A stretch of 64,000 bases of DNA. It comes from Gryllotalpicola ginsengisoli DSM 22003 (lineage in GTDB: Bacteria > Actinomycetota > Actinomycetes > Actinomycetales > Microbacteriaceae). Each line of letters starts with the position of its first letter. Position 1 is the first letter of the stretch. The notes under the pieces are model-generated. The model did no database searches and was not told the origin of the DNA. It worked only from the letters and a program-made list of their open reading frames with translations. The position numbers were made by a program, and so were the translations under genes. Positions 16,885-26,756 of this stretch are shown here, one piece after another. The stretch is from positions 234,686 through 298,685 of the forward strand of contig NZ_AULK01000004.1 in assembly GCF_000419445.1 (NCBI RefSeq), given 5' to 3'.

Positions 16885-18225
16885 GTGCTCGTCTGCTTCA
16901 CGTCCTCCCACCGCACCGCCGGATTCGACCTCCTCGATCGGCTGGAGCGCGGCGCAGAGGCCGTGACCGCGGCCATCCGTGAGGCAGAGGGCGTGAACGG
17001 CTCGGTCGTGCTCGCCACGTGCAACCGGTTCGAGGCCTACCTCGACGTCGACGAGCGCGAGCTCGCCTCCCGCGGCGCCGACGTCTCCGAGCTGGTGGGC
17101 CTCGTCAGCGGCGCCGCCGGGGTCGACCCGACGGAGCTGACCCAGGGCAGCGAGCTGCTCACCTCCGACGCGGTCGCCGAGCACCTGTTCTCGGTCTCGA
17201 GCGGCCTCGAGTCCGTCGTCGTGGGTGAGGGCGAGATCGCCGGCCAGGTGCGCCGCGCGTACACCTCCGCCCGCAAGGCCGGCACGGTCACCGGCGACCT
17301 CGAGCGGCTGTTCCAGGGCGCGAGCCGCACCAGCCGCGGCGTGAAGAACTCCACCGGACTCATGACGCAGGGCCGCTCGATGGTGCGCCTGGCCCTCGAC
17401 CTGGCCGAGAGCCGCTTCGCCGACTGGTCCGCGGTTCGGGTGCTGCTCGTCGGCACCGGCCGCTACGCCGCCGCCTCCCTCGCGGCGCTGCGCGACCGCG
17501 GCGTCACCGACGTCGCCGTGTGGAGCCGCACCGGGCGCGCGCAGGCCTTCGCCGTCAAGCACGAGATCGAGGCGGTGCCGGCCTCCGGGCTGGCCGCCGC
17601 CGCGGCATCCGCCGACCTCGTCATCGCCTGCACGGTGGCCCCCGCGGTCGTCGTGACCGCCGACATCATGCGCGAAGCGGGTCCGGCAGTCGCAGCAGAC
17701 GCAGCCGGCGCAGCAGACGCAGCGACGGATGCTCCGCGCCGCCGTCTCGTCATCGACCTCGGCCTGCCCCGCAACGTCGACCCCGCGGTCGCCGACGTCG
17801 AGGGGGTGGAGCTGCTCGACCTGGAGACGATCTCGCTGCACGCCCCGCTCGAGGAGTTGCAGGCGGCCGACGACGCGCGCGAACTGGTCGGCGCCGCTGC
17901 CGCCGAGTTCGCCGCTCGCGCCGCGGAGCGCGACGTCGAACCGGCGCTCGTGGCCCTGCGCCGCCACGTCTTCGATGTGCTCGAGCAGGAGATCGCCCGG
18001 CACGCCGGCCGCGAATCGGCCCCCGAGATCGAGCGGGCCCTGCGGCACCTCGCGGGCGTGCTGCTGCACACGCCGAGCGTGCGCGCCCGCGAGCTCGCGC
18101 GCGATGGCGAGGCGGCGGCATTCGTCGACGGCGTCGCGGCCGTGTTCGGCATCGACGTTTCGGCTCCTCTAGCCGTTTCCGATGAAGAAAGCAACGTGTC
18201 AGAAGGCGGTCTGCAGAGCGCTTAG
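16885..18225 (+). CDS. hemA: Glutamyl-tRNA reductase
   Basis: 446 residues from GTG at 16885, which gives the expected short N-terminus [20 protein letters not shown]. HemA reduces the glutamate on Glu-tRNA(Glu) to glutamate-1-semialdehyde for HemL, the committed step of haem synthesis. The catalytic Cys is residue 46 in [36 protein letters not shown] and [11 protein letters not shown] follow, then the NADPH domain ([21 protein letters not shown]) and a helical dimerisation domain. Short GCAGACGCAGC repeats add an Ala/Asp stretch near residue 275. It is divergent from the hemE-hemD run. Confidence 0.97.
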   Translation: MLVCFTSSHRTAGFDLLDRLERGAEAVTAAIREAEGVNGSVVLATCNRFEAYLDVDERELASRGADVSELVGLVSGAAGVDPTELTQGSELLTSDAVAEHLFSVSSGLESVVVGEGEIAGQVRRAYTSARKAGTVTGDLERLFQGASRTSRGVKNSTGLMTQGRSMVRLALDLAESRFADWSAVRVLLVGTGRYAAASLAALRDRGVTDVAVWSRTGRAQAFAVKHEIEAVPASGLAAAAASADLVIACTVAPAVVVTADIMREAGPAVAADAAGAADAATDAPRRRLVIDLGLPRNVDPAVADVEGVELLDLETISLHAPLEELQAADDARELVGAAAAEFAARAAERDVEPALVALRRHVFDVLEQEIARHAGRESAPEIERALRHLAGVLLHTPSVRARELARDGEAAAFVDGVAAVFGIDVSAPLAVSDEESNVSEGGLQSA

Positions 18226-18278
18226 GCTGTCCCCGAGGCCGGGTGACCCGCCCCGGCAGCACGGGAGGGAGTGCAGCC

Positions 18279-18902
18279 ATGACGACCGCTTACGACGAGC
18301 CCGCCCCGGCGACGGTGCCGATCGACGCGTGCATCCTGACCACCGATCGGCTCGTGCTGCGGCCACTCACGCTCGATGAGGCGACCGCCGCGCACGGCCC
18401 CTTCCACAAGGCCAAGTCGGTCGTGAAGTACCTGCGCTGGGAGGTGCGCGATCACGACGGCGAGACCGACGGCCGCATCACCAAGCGCCTCGCCGGCTCC
18501 ACGATCTCGCGGCCCGGCGACGGCTTCGTCTGGGCGGTCGAGTTCAAGCAGGCGGATGGCTCGCAGGGCGGCGAGATCGGCGACGTGTCGCTCTTCGCCA
18601 AGAGCATCCGCAACGCGCAGTTCGAGATCGGCTGGGTGTTCCACCCCGCCATCCACGGCCGAGGCCTCGCCACGGAGGCGACCACGGCGGTGATCGACCT
18701 GGCCTTCGATCAGCTCGGGGCGCACCGGGTGTTCGCCGAGCTGGACTCCCGGAACGAGGCATCCGCTCGCCTCTGCGAGATCCTCGGCATGCGCCAGGAG
18801 GCGCTGCTCAAAGACCGCGAGATCGTCGACGGCGAGTGGCACGACATCGCGATCTACGCGGTCACCGCGTCGGAGTGGTCGGAGCGGAAAGCGCGCGGGT
18901 AG
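18279..18902 (+). CDS. GNAT-family acetyltransferase (RimJ/RimL-like)
   Basis: 207 residues from ATG at 18279, preceded by GGGAGGGAG. Residues about 20-190 form the Acetyltransf_3 fold: LTTDRLVLRPLTLDEA, the FEIGWVFHPAIHGRGLATEA block with the GRGLA acetyl-CoA loop, and VFAELDSRNEASARLCEILG followed by MRQEALL. This subfamily usually acetylates N-terminal or side-chain amino groups of proteins or small molecules; the substrate here is unknown. It follows hemA by 53 bases and converges with the glycyl-tRNA synthetase gene at a three-base gap. Confidence 0.9.
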   Translation: MTTAYDEPAPATVPIDACILTTDRLVLRPLTLDEATAAHGPFHKAKSVVKYLRWEVRDHDGETDGRITKRLAGSTISRPGDGFVWAVEFKQADGSQGGEIGDVSLFAKSIRNAQFEIGWVFHPAIHGRGLATEATTAVIDLAFDQLGAHRVFAELDSRNEASARLCEILGMRQEALLKDREIVDGEWHDIAIYAVTASEWSERKARG

Positions 18903-18905
18903 CCG

Positions 18906-20324
18906 CTACGCCCCGCGCAGCCGCTCGGCCAGGTAGGCGTGCAGCCCCGTGACGGGGATGCGCTCCTGCTGCATGGTGTCGCGGTCGCGCACGGTGACCG
19001 CGTCGTCCTCGAGGGAGTCGAAGTCGACCGTGACGCAGTAGGGCGTGCCGATCTCGTCCTGTCGGCGGTAGCGGCGGCCGATCGCCTGCGTCTCGTCGTA
19101 GTCGACGTTCCAGTCGCCGCGCAGCTCGGCCGCGATCTTCTGCGCGAGCGGGGTCAGGGTCTCCTTCTTCGACAACGGCAGCACGGCCACCTTGAACGGC
19201 GCCAGCCGCGGGTCGAGGCGCAGCACGGTGCGGGTCTCGGTGCCGCCCTTCGCGGTCGGCACCTCCTCCTCGTCGTAGGCGGAGACGAGGAACGCCATCA
19301 GCGAGCGGGTGAGGCCGAAGGACGGCTCGATCACGTACGGGGTCCAGCGCTCGTTGCTGGTCGGGTCGAAGTAGGACAGGTCGCGGCCGGAGACCTTCGA
19401 GTGGCTGGACAGGTCGAAGTCGGTGCGGTTGGCGATGCCCATCAGCTCGCCCCACGGGTCGCCCTCGAAGCCGAACTTGTACTCGACGTCGATCGTGCCG
19501 TCGCTGTAGTGCGCGCGATCTTCCTCGGGCACGTCGTAGAGGCGCAGATCCTCGCGGCGCAGGCCGAGGTCGAGGAACCAGTTCACGCAGTCGTCGACCC
19601 ACTTCCGGAACCACGTGCCGGCCTCGGCCGGCGGCACGAAGTACTCGATCTCCATCTGCTCGAACTCACGGGTGCGGAAGATGAAGTTGCCCGGCGTGAT
19701 CTCGTTGCGGAACGCCTTGCCGATCTGGCCGACGCCGAACGGCGGCTTCTTGCGGCTGGTCTGCAGCACATTGAGGAAGTTGACGAAGATCCCCTGCGCC
19801 GTCTCGGGCCGCAGGTAGGCCAGGCCCGACTCGTCCTCGACGACGCCGAGGTAGGTCTTGAGCATGCCGTTGAACTGGCGGATCGGGGTCCACTGCCCGA
19901 CGACCTTGGGGTTGTCGGGGTCGGGGATGTCATCGAGCCCGTTCACCGGGGGGTGCCCGTTGACCCGCTCGTACTCCTCGAAGAGGTGGTCGGCGCGGTA
20001 GCGCTTGTGCGTGATGAGCGACTCGGTCAGCGGGTCGTTGAAGGTGGCGAGGTGGCCGGAGGCCTCCCACGTCTTCGGCGGCAGGATGACCGACGAGTCG
20101 AGGCCCACCATGTCGCCGCGGCCGCGCACGAAGGTGTTCCACCACTGCCGCTTGATGTTCTCCTTGAGCTCCACGCCCAGGGGGCCGTAGTCCCACGCGC
20201 TGCGGGTTCCGCCGTAGATCTCGCCCGACTGGAAGACGAACCCGCGGTGCTGCGCGAGCGCGATGACGGCGTCGAGGCGGGCGGTTTCGGCGGTTTCGGC
20301 GGTGGAACGGGACGGCTCTGCCAT
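18906..20324 (-). CDS. glyS: Glycyl-tRNA synthetase (homodimeric type)
   Basis: 472 residues, the single-chain alpha2 class II enzyme that charges tRNA(Gly). Landmarks are [20 protein letters not shown] plus [12 protein letters not shown] (N-terminal block and motif 1 side), [33 protein letters not shown] (motif 2), [14 protein letters not shown] (motif 3) and a C-terminal anticodon-binding domain with [14 protein letters not shown]. An 18-residue Thr/Ala/Glu N-terminal leader is slightly longer than usual. The gene is alone on its strand, behind a gap that holds a 12-bp tandem repeat. Confidence 0.97.
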   Translation of the reverse strand: MAEPSRSTAETAETARLDAVIALAQHRGFVFQSGEIYGGTRSAWDYGPLGVELKENIKRQWWNTFVRGRGDMVGLDSSVILPPKTWEASGHLATFNDPLTESLITHKRYRADHLFEEYERVNGHPPVNGLDDIPDPDNPKVVGQWTPIRQFNGMLKTYLGVVEDESGLAYLRPETAQGIFVNFLNVLQTSRKKPPFGVGQIGKAFRNEITPGNFIFRTREFEQMEIEYFVPPAEAGTWFRKWVDDCVNWFLDLGLRREDLRLYDVPEEDRAHYSDGTIDVEYKFGFEGDPWGELMGIANRTDFDLSSHSKVSGRDLSYFDPTSNERWTPYVIEPSFGLTRSLMAFLVSAYDEEEVPTAKGGTETRTVLRLDPRLAPFKVAVLPLSKKETLTPLAQKIAAELRGDWNVDYDETQAIGRRYRRQDEIGTPYCVTVDFDSLEDDAVTVRDRDTMQQERIPVTGLHAYLAERLRGA

Positions 20325-20396
20325 GCGGTTTTTCTCCTGGAGGGGAACGCGAGAACGCTGCGAGGTGCGCTGGATCCAGGGGCGGATCCAGGGCTG

Positions 20397-20432
20397 GGTC
20401 TGGGGCTCGGTCTGGGGCTCGGTCTAGGGCTC
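20397..20432. repeat. 12-bp tandem repeat upstream of glyS
   Basis: Three copies of GGTCT[G/A]GGGCTC, preceded by a looser copy of the theme and two GGATCCAGGG blocks (20373-20393). No T-box or other known leader is recognised in this 207-bp gap. Confidence 0.7.
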
Positions 20433-20531
20433 GTGTAAGAGGTTCGTGAAGATCCTACCGGCGCGCCCCTGGGCGGCATCCGGGGCGACGGATGCCGCAT
20501 AGGATGTCTCCATCCGAAGGAGGGGGTCGCC

Positions 20532-21476
20532 GTGTTACATCGCCCAGAGGGCCTGCAGCGCACCGCCTCCACAGCCGGGATCGCGGCGACCGGCAGGCGC
20601 TCCCGGCACACCGCGCTCCCCCGCGGCCGGCACCGCGGCGAAGACACCTCGCAGAGCTTCGCGCGCGGCTTCGCCGCCCTCGGCGAGCTCGCCCTGGCCG
20701 GCGTCCAGGTCTCGGCCCGCGCCGTCGACCTCGCCTCTGATCGCGTGCTGTTCTCGGTCGACGACCACGTCGTGATGCCGACCGCCTCGATCGGCAAGGT
20801 GCTGCTGCTCGTCGAGGTCGCCGCCCAGCTGCAGGCCCGGCACACGAGCGGCCTCACCCTGCTCGACCGCGAGGCGCGCGACGCCGTCGGCGACGCCGGG
20901 GTCTGGCAGCACCTCGCCGTGCCGTCGCTGCCGCTGGCCGACCTCGCCGCGCTGATCGGCTCGACCAGCGACAACCTCGCCACCAACGTGCTGCTGCGCC
21001 GCATCGGGCTCGAGGCCGTCAGCGCCCGCACCGAGCAGCTCGGGCTCACCCGCACCGCCCTGCTCGACCTGGTGCGCGACCGGCGCGGACCGGATGACGC
21101 ACCGCAGCTGTCGGTGGGCAGCGCGAAGGAGCTGGTCTGGCTGTTCGCATCCCTCGCCCGCGGCGAGATCGTCGACCAGCCCACCAGCCAGCGCGTGGTG
21201 CAGTGGCTGTCGCTGAACACCGACCTGTCGCTGGTGGCCGGCGCCTTCGGGCTCGACCCGCTCGCACACCGCGGCGCCGACCACGGCCTGCTGCTCGTGA
21301 ACAAGACCGGCACCGACAACGGGGTGCGCAGCGAGGTCGGCGTGCTGCGCGGGCCGCGTGCCGGGGTCGCCTACGCGGTCTCGATGTACTTCGACGACTC
21401 GGCCCTGCCGGTGCGCCTCGGCGTCATCGAGGGCATGCGCACGATCGGGCTCGACTTGCTCGAATATGTGCACTGA
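20532..21476 (+). CDS. Class A beta-lactamase-like serine hydrolase
   Basis: 314 residues from GTG at 20532 with GAAGGAGG upstream. The penicillin-binding/beta-lactamase triads are present: S86-I-G-K89, S146-D-N148 and an NKTGTDNG motif near residue 258. The ExxLN element that provides the deacylating Glu of true class A beta-lactamases is not seen; the region reads RTALLDLVRDRRGPDD. There is also no signal peptide. It is therefore probably a cytosolic serine hydrolase of the family rather than a resistance enzyme. It stands alone between glyS (divergent) and a large repeat block. Confidence 0.8.
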   Translation: MLHRPEGLQRTASTAGIAATGRRSRHTALPRGRHRGEDTSQSFARGFAALGELALAGVQVSARAVDLASDRVLFSVDDHVVMPTASIGKVLLLVEVAAQLQARHTSGLTLLDREARDAVGDAGVWQHLAVPSLPLADLAALIGSTSDNLATNVLLRRIGLEAVSARTEQLGLTRTALLDLVRDRRGPDDAPQLSVGSAKELVWLFASLARGEIVDQPTSQRVVQWLSLNTDLSLVAGAFGLDPLAHRGADHGLLLVNKTGTDNGVRSEVGVLRGPRAGVAYAVSMYFDDSALPVRLGVIEGMRTIGLDLLEYVH

Positions 21477-21483
21477 GGCCCTT

Positions 21484-21662
21484 GGTCTCCATTCAGGCTG
21501 CGCCTGAGTCGACCAGCGGGGCAAGCCAGCCCCTTCAGGCTGCGCCTGAGTCGACCAGCGGGGCATGCCAGCCCCTTCAGGCTGCGCCTGAGTCGACCGG
21601 CGGGCGGCCGAGCGCCAGCGTCGGCCGCTGGTCGACTCACGCCGCAGGCGTGAATGGAGACC
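21484..21662. repeat. Compound family-A repeat array
   Basis: Starts with GGTCTCCATTCAGGC and ends with the complementary GTGAATGGAGACC. Between them is a 42-bp unit (TTCAGGCTGCGCCTGAGTCG, then ACCAGCGGGGCA and AGCCAGCCCC) repeated at 21492, 21534 and, truncated, at 21576. It fills the gap between two convergent genes and could fold into one long stem. Confidence 0.85.
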
Positions 21663-21671
21663 CGGCCGCCG

Positions 21672-23669
21672 CTACCAGATGGTGACGCGGGCGGCGGGGT
21701 CCAGCCACAGCGCATCCGTCGGCTGCACGTCGAAGGCGCGGTAGAACTCGTCGATGTTGCGCACGATCTGGTTGCAGCGGAACTCGTTCGGCGCGTGCGG
21801 GTCGATGGTGAGCAGGCGGATCACCTCGGCGTCGCGCGACTTCTGCCGCCACGACTGCGCCCACGACATGAAGAACCGCTGCGCGCCGGTCAGCCCGTCG
21901 ATCACGGGCGGCTCGGCGCCGCCGAGCGAGTGCAGGTACGCCTTCCACGCGATGCCGAGGCCGCCGAGGTCGCCGATGTTCTCGCCGACGGTGAGCGCGC
22001 CGTTGACGTGCGGCGAGCCCTCCGGCAGCTGCGCCGGGGTGAGGGCGTCGTACTGGGCGATCAGCTTGCCGGTGAGCTGCTCGAACGCGGCGCGGTCGGC
22101 GTCCGTCCACCAGGACACGAGGCGGCCGTCGCCGTCGAACTTCGAGCCCTGGTCGTCGAAGCCGTGGCCGATCTCGTGCCCGATCACCGCGCCGATGGCG
22201 CCGTAGTTCGCGGCCGCGTCGCGGTTCGGGTCGAAGAACGGGAACTGCAGGATCGCCGCCGGGAACACGATCTCGTTGAACCCGGGGTTGTAGTAGGCGT
22301 TGATCGTCTGCGGCGTCATGAACCACTCGTCGCGGTCGATCGGCTTGCCGATCTTGCCCAGCTCGCGGGCGAACTCGAACGCGGCGACGGCGCGCACGTT
22401 GCCGATCAGATCCGTCGGGTCGACGGTCAGCTTCGAGTAGTCGCGCCACTTCACCGGGTAGCCGATCTTGGGGGTGAACTTCTCGAGCTTCTCGAGCGCG
22501 CGCTTGCGCGTCTCCTCCCCCATCCAGGACAGCGAACGGATGCTGTCGCGATAGGCCGCGATGAGATGCGAGACCAGCTCGTCCATCTGCGCCTTGGACT
22601 CCTGCGGGAAGTGCCGGGCGACGTACTCGCGGCCGACCGCCTCGCCCATGCCGCCCTCGACGAACGACACCCCGCGCTTCCACCGCTCGCGCAGCTGCGG
22701 GGTGCCGGTGAGGGTGTGCCCGTAGAAGTCGAAGTTGGCCTGCACGAAGTCGCTGGACAGGTACGGCGCGCGGGCGTGGATCGCCTGCCAGGCCAGCCAG
22801 TCCTTCCACGCGGAAAGGCGCGAGGTCGTGAGCAGGGTGCCGAGTCCGGCGCTGAACGACGGCTGCCGCAGCACCACCTCGCGGAACGCGCCGTGCGGCG
22901 CCTTGAGCCCCGCGTGCCAGACCTCGAGGTCGACGCCGTCGGCGCCGACGAGCGCGCGCACGTCCTCCCACCGGTAGAGGTTGTAGGTCTTCTCGCTGTC
23001 GCGGGACTTCACGTTGTCCCAGTGGTGCTTCGCGATCTCGACCTCGAGCTGGAACACGTTCTCGGACTTCCGCGCCGCGTCGGGCACGCCGGCCAGCTCG
23101 AACATGTGCTGCACGTGCGCGGTGAACGCGCTGCGGATCGGCGCGAACACCTCCTCGCGGTAGTAGCTCTCGTCGGGCAGGGAGATGCCGGCCTGCTCGA
23201 AGAACACCAGGTACCGGCTCGGGTCGCCCGGGTCGTTGTCGACGAAGAGCTGGTACAGGCCGCCGATGCCGCCGCGCTCGAAGTGCGCGAGGGTCGTCAG
23301 CAGGTCGGGGATCGAGTGCACGTTGTCGACGAGCGCCAGGTAGGGCTCGAGCGGCTTCGCCCCGAGCGCCTCGATGCGCTCGGTGTCCATGAAGCTCGTG
23401 TACAGGTCGCCGATCTTGCGCGCATCCGTGCCCGGTTCGGCCGGGCTCGTCGACGACGCGGATTCCTCGATGATCTCGCGCACCGCCTTCTCCGCCTCCT
23501 CGGCGAGGATGTAGAACGACCCCCAGCGCGCCTTGTCGTCCGGGATCTCGGTGCGCTCGAGCCACTTGCCGTTGACGTGCCGGAACAGGTCGTCCTGCGG
23601 GCGGACTTCCGGGTCGAACTCCTCGAGCTCGATTCCCGAGGGGGCGGCTGCGGTGGACTGATCGCTCAT
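21672..23669 (-). CDS. M13-family zinc metallopeptidase (neprilysin-like/PepO)
   Basis: 665 residues, normal length for bacterial PepO-type oligopeptidases. The zinc motif HEIGH is in VIGHEIGHGFDDQGSKFD, and the third ligand Glu is in GENIGDLGG. The substrate-binding NAYYNPGFNEIVFPAAIL block and a C-terminal RVTIW complete the fold. There is no signal peptide or membrane anchor, so it probably degrades peptides in the cytosol. ATG at 23669 is preferred; a GTG nine bases upstream is an alternative. The C-terminal end abuts the repeat array. Confidence 0.95.
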   Translation of the reverse strand: MSDQSTAAAPSGIELEEFDPEVRPQDDLFRHVNGKWLERTEIPDDKARWGSFYILAEEAEKAVREIIEESASSTSPAEPGTDARKIGDLYTSFMDTERIEALGAKPLEPYLALVDNVHSIPDLLTTLAHFERGGIGGLYQLFVDNDPGDPSRYLVFFEQAGISLPDESYYREEVFAPIRSAFTAHVQHMFELAGVPDAARKSENVFQLEVEIAKHHWDNVKSRDSEKTYNLYRWEDVRALVGADGVDLEVWHAGLKAPHGAFREVVLRQPSFSAGLGTLLTTSRLSAWKDWLAWQAIHARAPYLSSDFVQANFDFYGHTLTGTPQLRERWKRGVSFVEGGMGEAVGREYVARHFPQESKAQMDELVSHLIAAYRDSIRSLSWMGEETRKRALEKLEKFTPKIGYPVKWRDYSKLTVDPTDLIGNVRAVAAFEFARELGKIGKPIDRDEWFMTPQTINAYYNPGFNEIVFPAAILQFPFFDPNRDAAANYGAIGAVIGHEIGHGFDDQGSKFDGDGRLVSWWTDADRAAFEQLTGKLIAQYDALTPAQLPEGSPHVNGALTVGENIGDLGGLGIAWKAYLHSLGGAEPPVIDGLTGAQRFFMSWAQSWRQKSRDAEVIRLLTIDPHAPNEFRCNQIVRNIDEFYRAFDVQPTDALWLDPAARVTIW

Positions 23670-23725
23670 GCCTCCCACCCTAGGGCCGCGTTGCTATCAG
23701 GCTGCCGGTGTCTGGGGCGGCGGGG

Positions 23726-24193
23726 TCAGCGTTCCCCGCGTCGCGCGCGCCACTCCTCGAGCAGCTGCGGCATGCGGGCGCGCAGGAACTCGAAGAACTC
23801 CTGCATCTCCGCCAGGCGCTCGGCCGCGGCGTCCGCCGACTCCGAGCGGGCGGCGGCGATGGCGTCGGGCAGCAGCGCACGGATGGCGTCGTAGACGGGG
23901 GTCGAGCGCAGCGACGCGGTGTACCAGGCCTCCGCCGGCAGCTCGTACCGGTCGCGGCGGGTGCCGGCGTGCGGCAGCCGGCGCAGCATGCCGAGCGACT
24001 CGAGATACGTCACCGCGCCGGACACGGCGGCGGCGCTCACCCCGAGGCGCTCCCGCAGTTCCGCGGCGGTCAGGGCGCCATCCGTCGAGACCATCAGCGC
24101 CATCAGCACACGCGCCGACATGCGCGGGAACCCGGCGCCGATGAACACCGACGCCAGCCGCTCGGCGGCCTCCTGCAGCCGGTCTCTCGACAT
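23726..24193 (-). CDS. MarR/GbsR-type transcriptional regulator
   Basis: 155 residues from ATG at 24193. The winged helix is ARVLMALMVSTDGALTAAEL followed by RERLGVSAAAVSGAVTYLES (residues about 28-68) with a LRRLPHAGTRRDRYEL wing. The C-terminal helices (about 90-150) are the dimerisation region typical of GbsR-like MarR proteins. It is the third gene of a set with an ABC permease and ATPase upstream, 19 bases after the permease stop, so it probably controls that exporter. A palindrome in the exporter promoter (26768-26787) is a candidate target. Confidence 0.85.
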   Translation of the reverse strand: MSRDRLQEAAERLASVFIGAGFPRMSARVLMALMVSTDGALTAAELRERLGVSAAAVSGAVTYLESLGMLRRLPHAGTRRDRYELPAEAWYTASLRSTPVYDAIRALLPDAIAAARSESADAAAERLAEMQEFFEFLRARMPQLLEEWRARRGER

Positions 24194-24212
24194 GCGCACA
24201 GCCTACGGGGGC

Positions 24213-25823
24213 TCAGCCTACGGGCCGCGTGTCCCGGCGCCGGAACAGCAGCACGGCGGCCGCGCACAGCGCCACGGCGAGCACGGCCATCACCCAGCCG
24301 CCCGTGTAGTCCGGGTGCGGCAGCGCGACGGCCGGCGCGTGCACGAGCGGCGAGAGCTTCTGCGCCCACTCGGGCACGCCGAGCAGCGGGCCGAACATGC
24401 CGAGGAAGCCGGCCGCGGCGAAGACCACCCAGCCGACCGCCATGGTCGCCTGCGGCAGCACCGCGAAAGTGAGCGCCGTGATGCCGAGGAAGACCAGCAC
24501 CCCGGGCGTCTGCCACACGATGCCGCCGAACCAGGCGGAGAACCCGCCGGCCTGCGCGCCGGCGAGGGAACCGGAGACGAGGCCCCCGAGCACCAGCGCG
24601 ACGACGGCGCCGATAGCCGCGACGATCAGGTACGAGAGCATCCACCGGGTGCGTCCGACGGCCGCGGCGAGCGCCGCGTCGGCGAGGCCGACGGCCTCCT
24701 CCTGCCGCAGCCGCATCGCGCCCTGCACGCAGATCGCCGCCGCGAGCAGCCCGGAGAAGACCGCGCCGAGGTTGGCGAAGGCCTGCAGCACCGTGCCCTG
24801 CTCGCCGCCGATGCGGTTGATCGCGTCGGCGACCCCCGGCCCCGCGGAGGCCAGCTGATCGACGACCACGCCGGAGAGGTCGCCGACCAGGGTGGAGAGA
24901 GCGACGAGCGCGACGATCCAGCCGATCAGCGTGCCGCGCTCGAGGCGGGCGGCGAGCCCGAACGGCCCGCGCAGCACGACGGATGCCCCGATCCGGCCCC
25001 TGCGCTCGGCGATGACCCCCGCGCCGACGTCGCGCCGGTCCTGCACGAGCAGCGCGACGCCGACCAGCACGACGAAGAACGCGGCGCCGATCGGCAGCGG
25101 CCAGACTCGGTTCTGCGCGAACGGGAACGCGAGCTGCGCCCAGCCGATCGGGCTCAGCCAGCTCGGCCACGCCGGGGTGAGGCTGAGCGAGGCGTCGTGC
25201 ACCTCGCCCGCCGCGTCGCCGATGCCGCGCACGAAGTAGGCGACGACGACGAGCGCCGCCGACCATCCGTTGGCCGAGCGCGAGGTCGGCATCAGCTGCG
25301 CGAACACCAACGCGACCCCGACGAAGGAGAGGCCCGTCACGCCGCAGCCGGCCGCCAGCAGCCAGGAGCCGGCCGCGGGCAGGCCGCCGGCGAGGCACCC
25401 GAGCGCGATCACGACGGTGGCCATCACGTTCGCGAGCACGCCCTCGGCGATGACCGCGAGCGACGGGGCCAGGCGCCCTGCGGCCGTCGCGGCGATGGTC
25501 TCGGCCTGCCCGCGCTCCTCCTCGGCGCGGGTGTGCCGCACCACGAGGAACGTGCTCATCATCCCCGCCAGCAGCGCCATGAAGGCGAGCCCGAGCGTGG
25601 CCGTGAAGGCGCCCTCGCTCGCGCCCTGGGGTGTGCCGCGGAACATCAGGATCGCCGGCGTGACGAGCATCACCTTGAGCGTCGCGGCGCGGTCGGCCGC
25701 GGTGGGGAAGGTCTCCTGCACGTCGGCGACCACCGCGTACATCATGAAGAACAGGGCGAGCGCCCAGACGATCAGCTGGGTGCGGTCGCGGCGCAGCCGG
25801 AAGCGGAGCAGGGTGCCGAACAT
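24213..25823 (-). CDS. ABC exporter permease, two-half type
   Basis: 536 residues with about 12 hydrophobic segments arranged as two similar six-helix halves (residues 1-270 and 280-536). Polyketide/tetronasin-type exporter permeases of Actinobacteria have this layout. It starts MFGTLLRFRLRRDRTQLIVW and has a cytoplasmic loop with VVRHTRAEEERGQAETIAAT, a feature shared with that group. The start shares a base with the ATPase stop (TGATG). With the ATPase it should form an efflux pump; the substrate is unknown. The tail runs into the MarR-type gene. Confidence 0.88.
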   Translation of the reverse strand: MFGTLLRFRLRRDRTQLIVWALALFFMMYAVVADVQETFPTAADRAATLKVMLVTPAILMFRGTPQGASEGAFTATLGLAFMALLAGMMSTFLVVRHTRAEEERGQAETIAATAAGRLAPSLAVIAEGVLANVMATVVIALGCLAGGLPAAGSWLLAAGCGVTGLSFVGVALVFAQLMPTSRSANGWSAALVVVAYFVRGIGDAAGEVHDASLSLTPAWPSWLSPIGWAQLAFPFAQNRVWPLPIGAAFFVVLVGVALLVQDRRDVGAGVIAERRGRIGASVVLRGPFGLAARLERGTLIGWIVALVALSTLVGDLSGVVVDQLASAGPGVADAINRIGGEQGTVLQAFANLGAVFSGLLAAAICVQGAMRLRQEEAVGLADAALAAAVGRTRWMLSYLIVAAIGAVVALVLGGLVSGSLAGAQAGGFSAWFGGIVWQTPGVLVFLGITALTFAVLPQATMAVGWVVFAAAGFLGMFGPLLGVPEWAQKLSPLVHAPAVALPHPDYTGGWVMAVLAVALCAAAVLLFRRRDTRPVG

Positions 25824-26749
25824 CACGCCCCCTGAGGCTCGGGCTGCAGCTCGTCGCCGTAGTGGCGCAGGAACAGCTCCTCGAGCGAGGGCGGGGCCAC
25901 CTGCAGGCCGGTCACCCCGAGCGCACCGAGGGCGGTGAGCACGGATGCGACGCGGTCGGAGTCGACCGTGAACGACACCCGCCCCTGCGATTCGGCGAGG
26001 TCGTGCGCGTCGGGGATGCCGGCGAGGGCGGCATCCGTCAGCCCGTTCTTGTCGAACGAGAACGAGGTGCGGGTCAGGTGCCGCAGTTCGGTGAGCGTGC
26101 CGGACTCGACGACGCGGCCCGCGCGCAGGATCGACACGCGCGTGCACAGCCGCTCGACCTCGCTCAGGATGTGCGAGGACAGCAGCACCGTCGCCCCGTC
26201 TGCGGCGACACGGGCGATCTGGCGGGTGAAGACGGTCTCCATCAGCGGGTCCAGGCCGCTGGTCGGCTCGTCGAGCACGTACAGCTCGGCCGGGTGGGCG
26301 AAGGCGGCGATCAGGGCGACCTTCTGCCGGTTGCCCTTGGAGTAGCTGCGCGCCTTCTTGCTCGGGTCGAACTGGAACTCCTCGATGAGCGCGGCGCGCG
26401 TGCGCTTGTAGTCGGCCGAGCGGGTGTCGCCGCCGCGCAGGCGCACGAGCAGGTCGATCGTCTCGCCGCCGGAGAGGTTGGGCCACAGCGCCACGTCGCC
26501 GGGGATGGTCGCGATGCGGCGATGCAGCTCGGATGCCTCGCGCCACGGGTCGCGGCCGAAGACGGTGACCTCGCCGGCGGTCTTGCGGGCGAGGCCGAGC
26601 AGGATGCGGATAGTGGTGGACTTGCCGGCGCCGTTCGGGCCGAGGTAGCCGTGCACCTCGCCCGGTGCGACCTCGAGGTCGAGCCCGTCGAGCGCGTGCA
26701 CACGGCCGAAGTGCTTGTGCAGGCCGCGCGCGCTGATGATGGCGTTCAT
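25823..26749 (-). CDS. ABC exporter ATPase
   Basis: 308 residues. Walker A is GPNGAGKS near residue 40, the signature appears as SYSKGNRQK (a divergent LSGGQ, common in this exporter class), Walker B is LYVLDEPTSGLDP, and the H-loop is in LLSSHILSEVERL. A 90-residue C-terminal accessory domain follows. The ATG at 26749 has a TACCGT box seven bases upstream and no ribosome site, so a leaderless start is likely. It powers the permease encoded immediately downstream. Confidence 0.92.
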   Translation of the reverse strand: MNAIISARGLHKHFGRVHALDGLDLEVAPGEVHGYLGPNGAGKSTTIRILLGLARKTAGEVTVFGRDPWREASELHRRIATIPGDVALWPNLSGGETIDLLVRLRGGDTRSADYKRTRAALIEEFQFDPSKKARSYSKGNRQKVALIAAFAHPAELYVLDEPTSGLDPLMETVFTRQIARVAADGATVLLSSHILSEVERLCTRVSILRAGRVVESGTLTELRHLTRTSFSFDKNGLTDAALAGIPDAHDLAESQGRVSFTVDSDRVASVLTALGALGVTGLQVAPPSLEELFLRHYGDELQPEPQGA

Positions 26750-26756
26750 GGCGCCC

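Noticed and set aside
20325..20531. T-box or tRNA-like leader before glyS
   Set aside because: No specifier loop, antiterminator or T-box sequence was seen; the region is mainly a 12-bp tandem repeat.
20532..21476. Beta-lactam resistance gene
   Set aside because: SxxK, SDN and KTG are present, but the ExxLN deacylation element and a signal peptide are not, so resistance activity is unlikely.
21484..21662. CRISPR array
   Set aside because: The 42-bp units are directly adjacent with no variable spacers, the core is a dispersed palindrome found elsewhere, and no cas genes are present.
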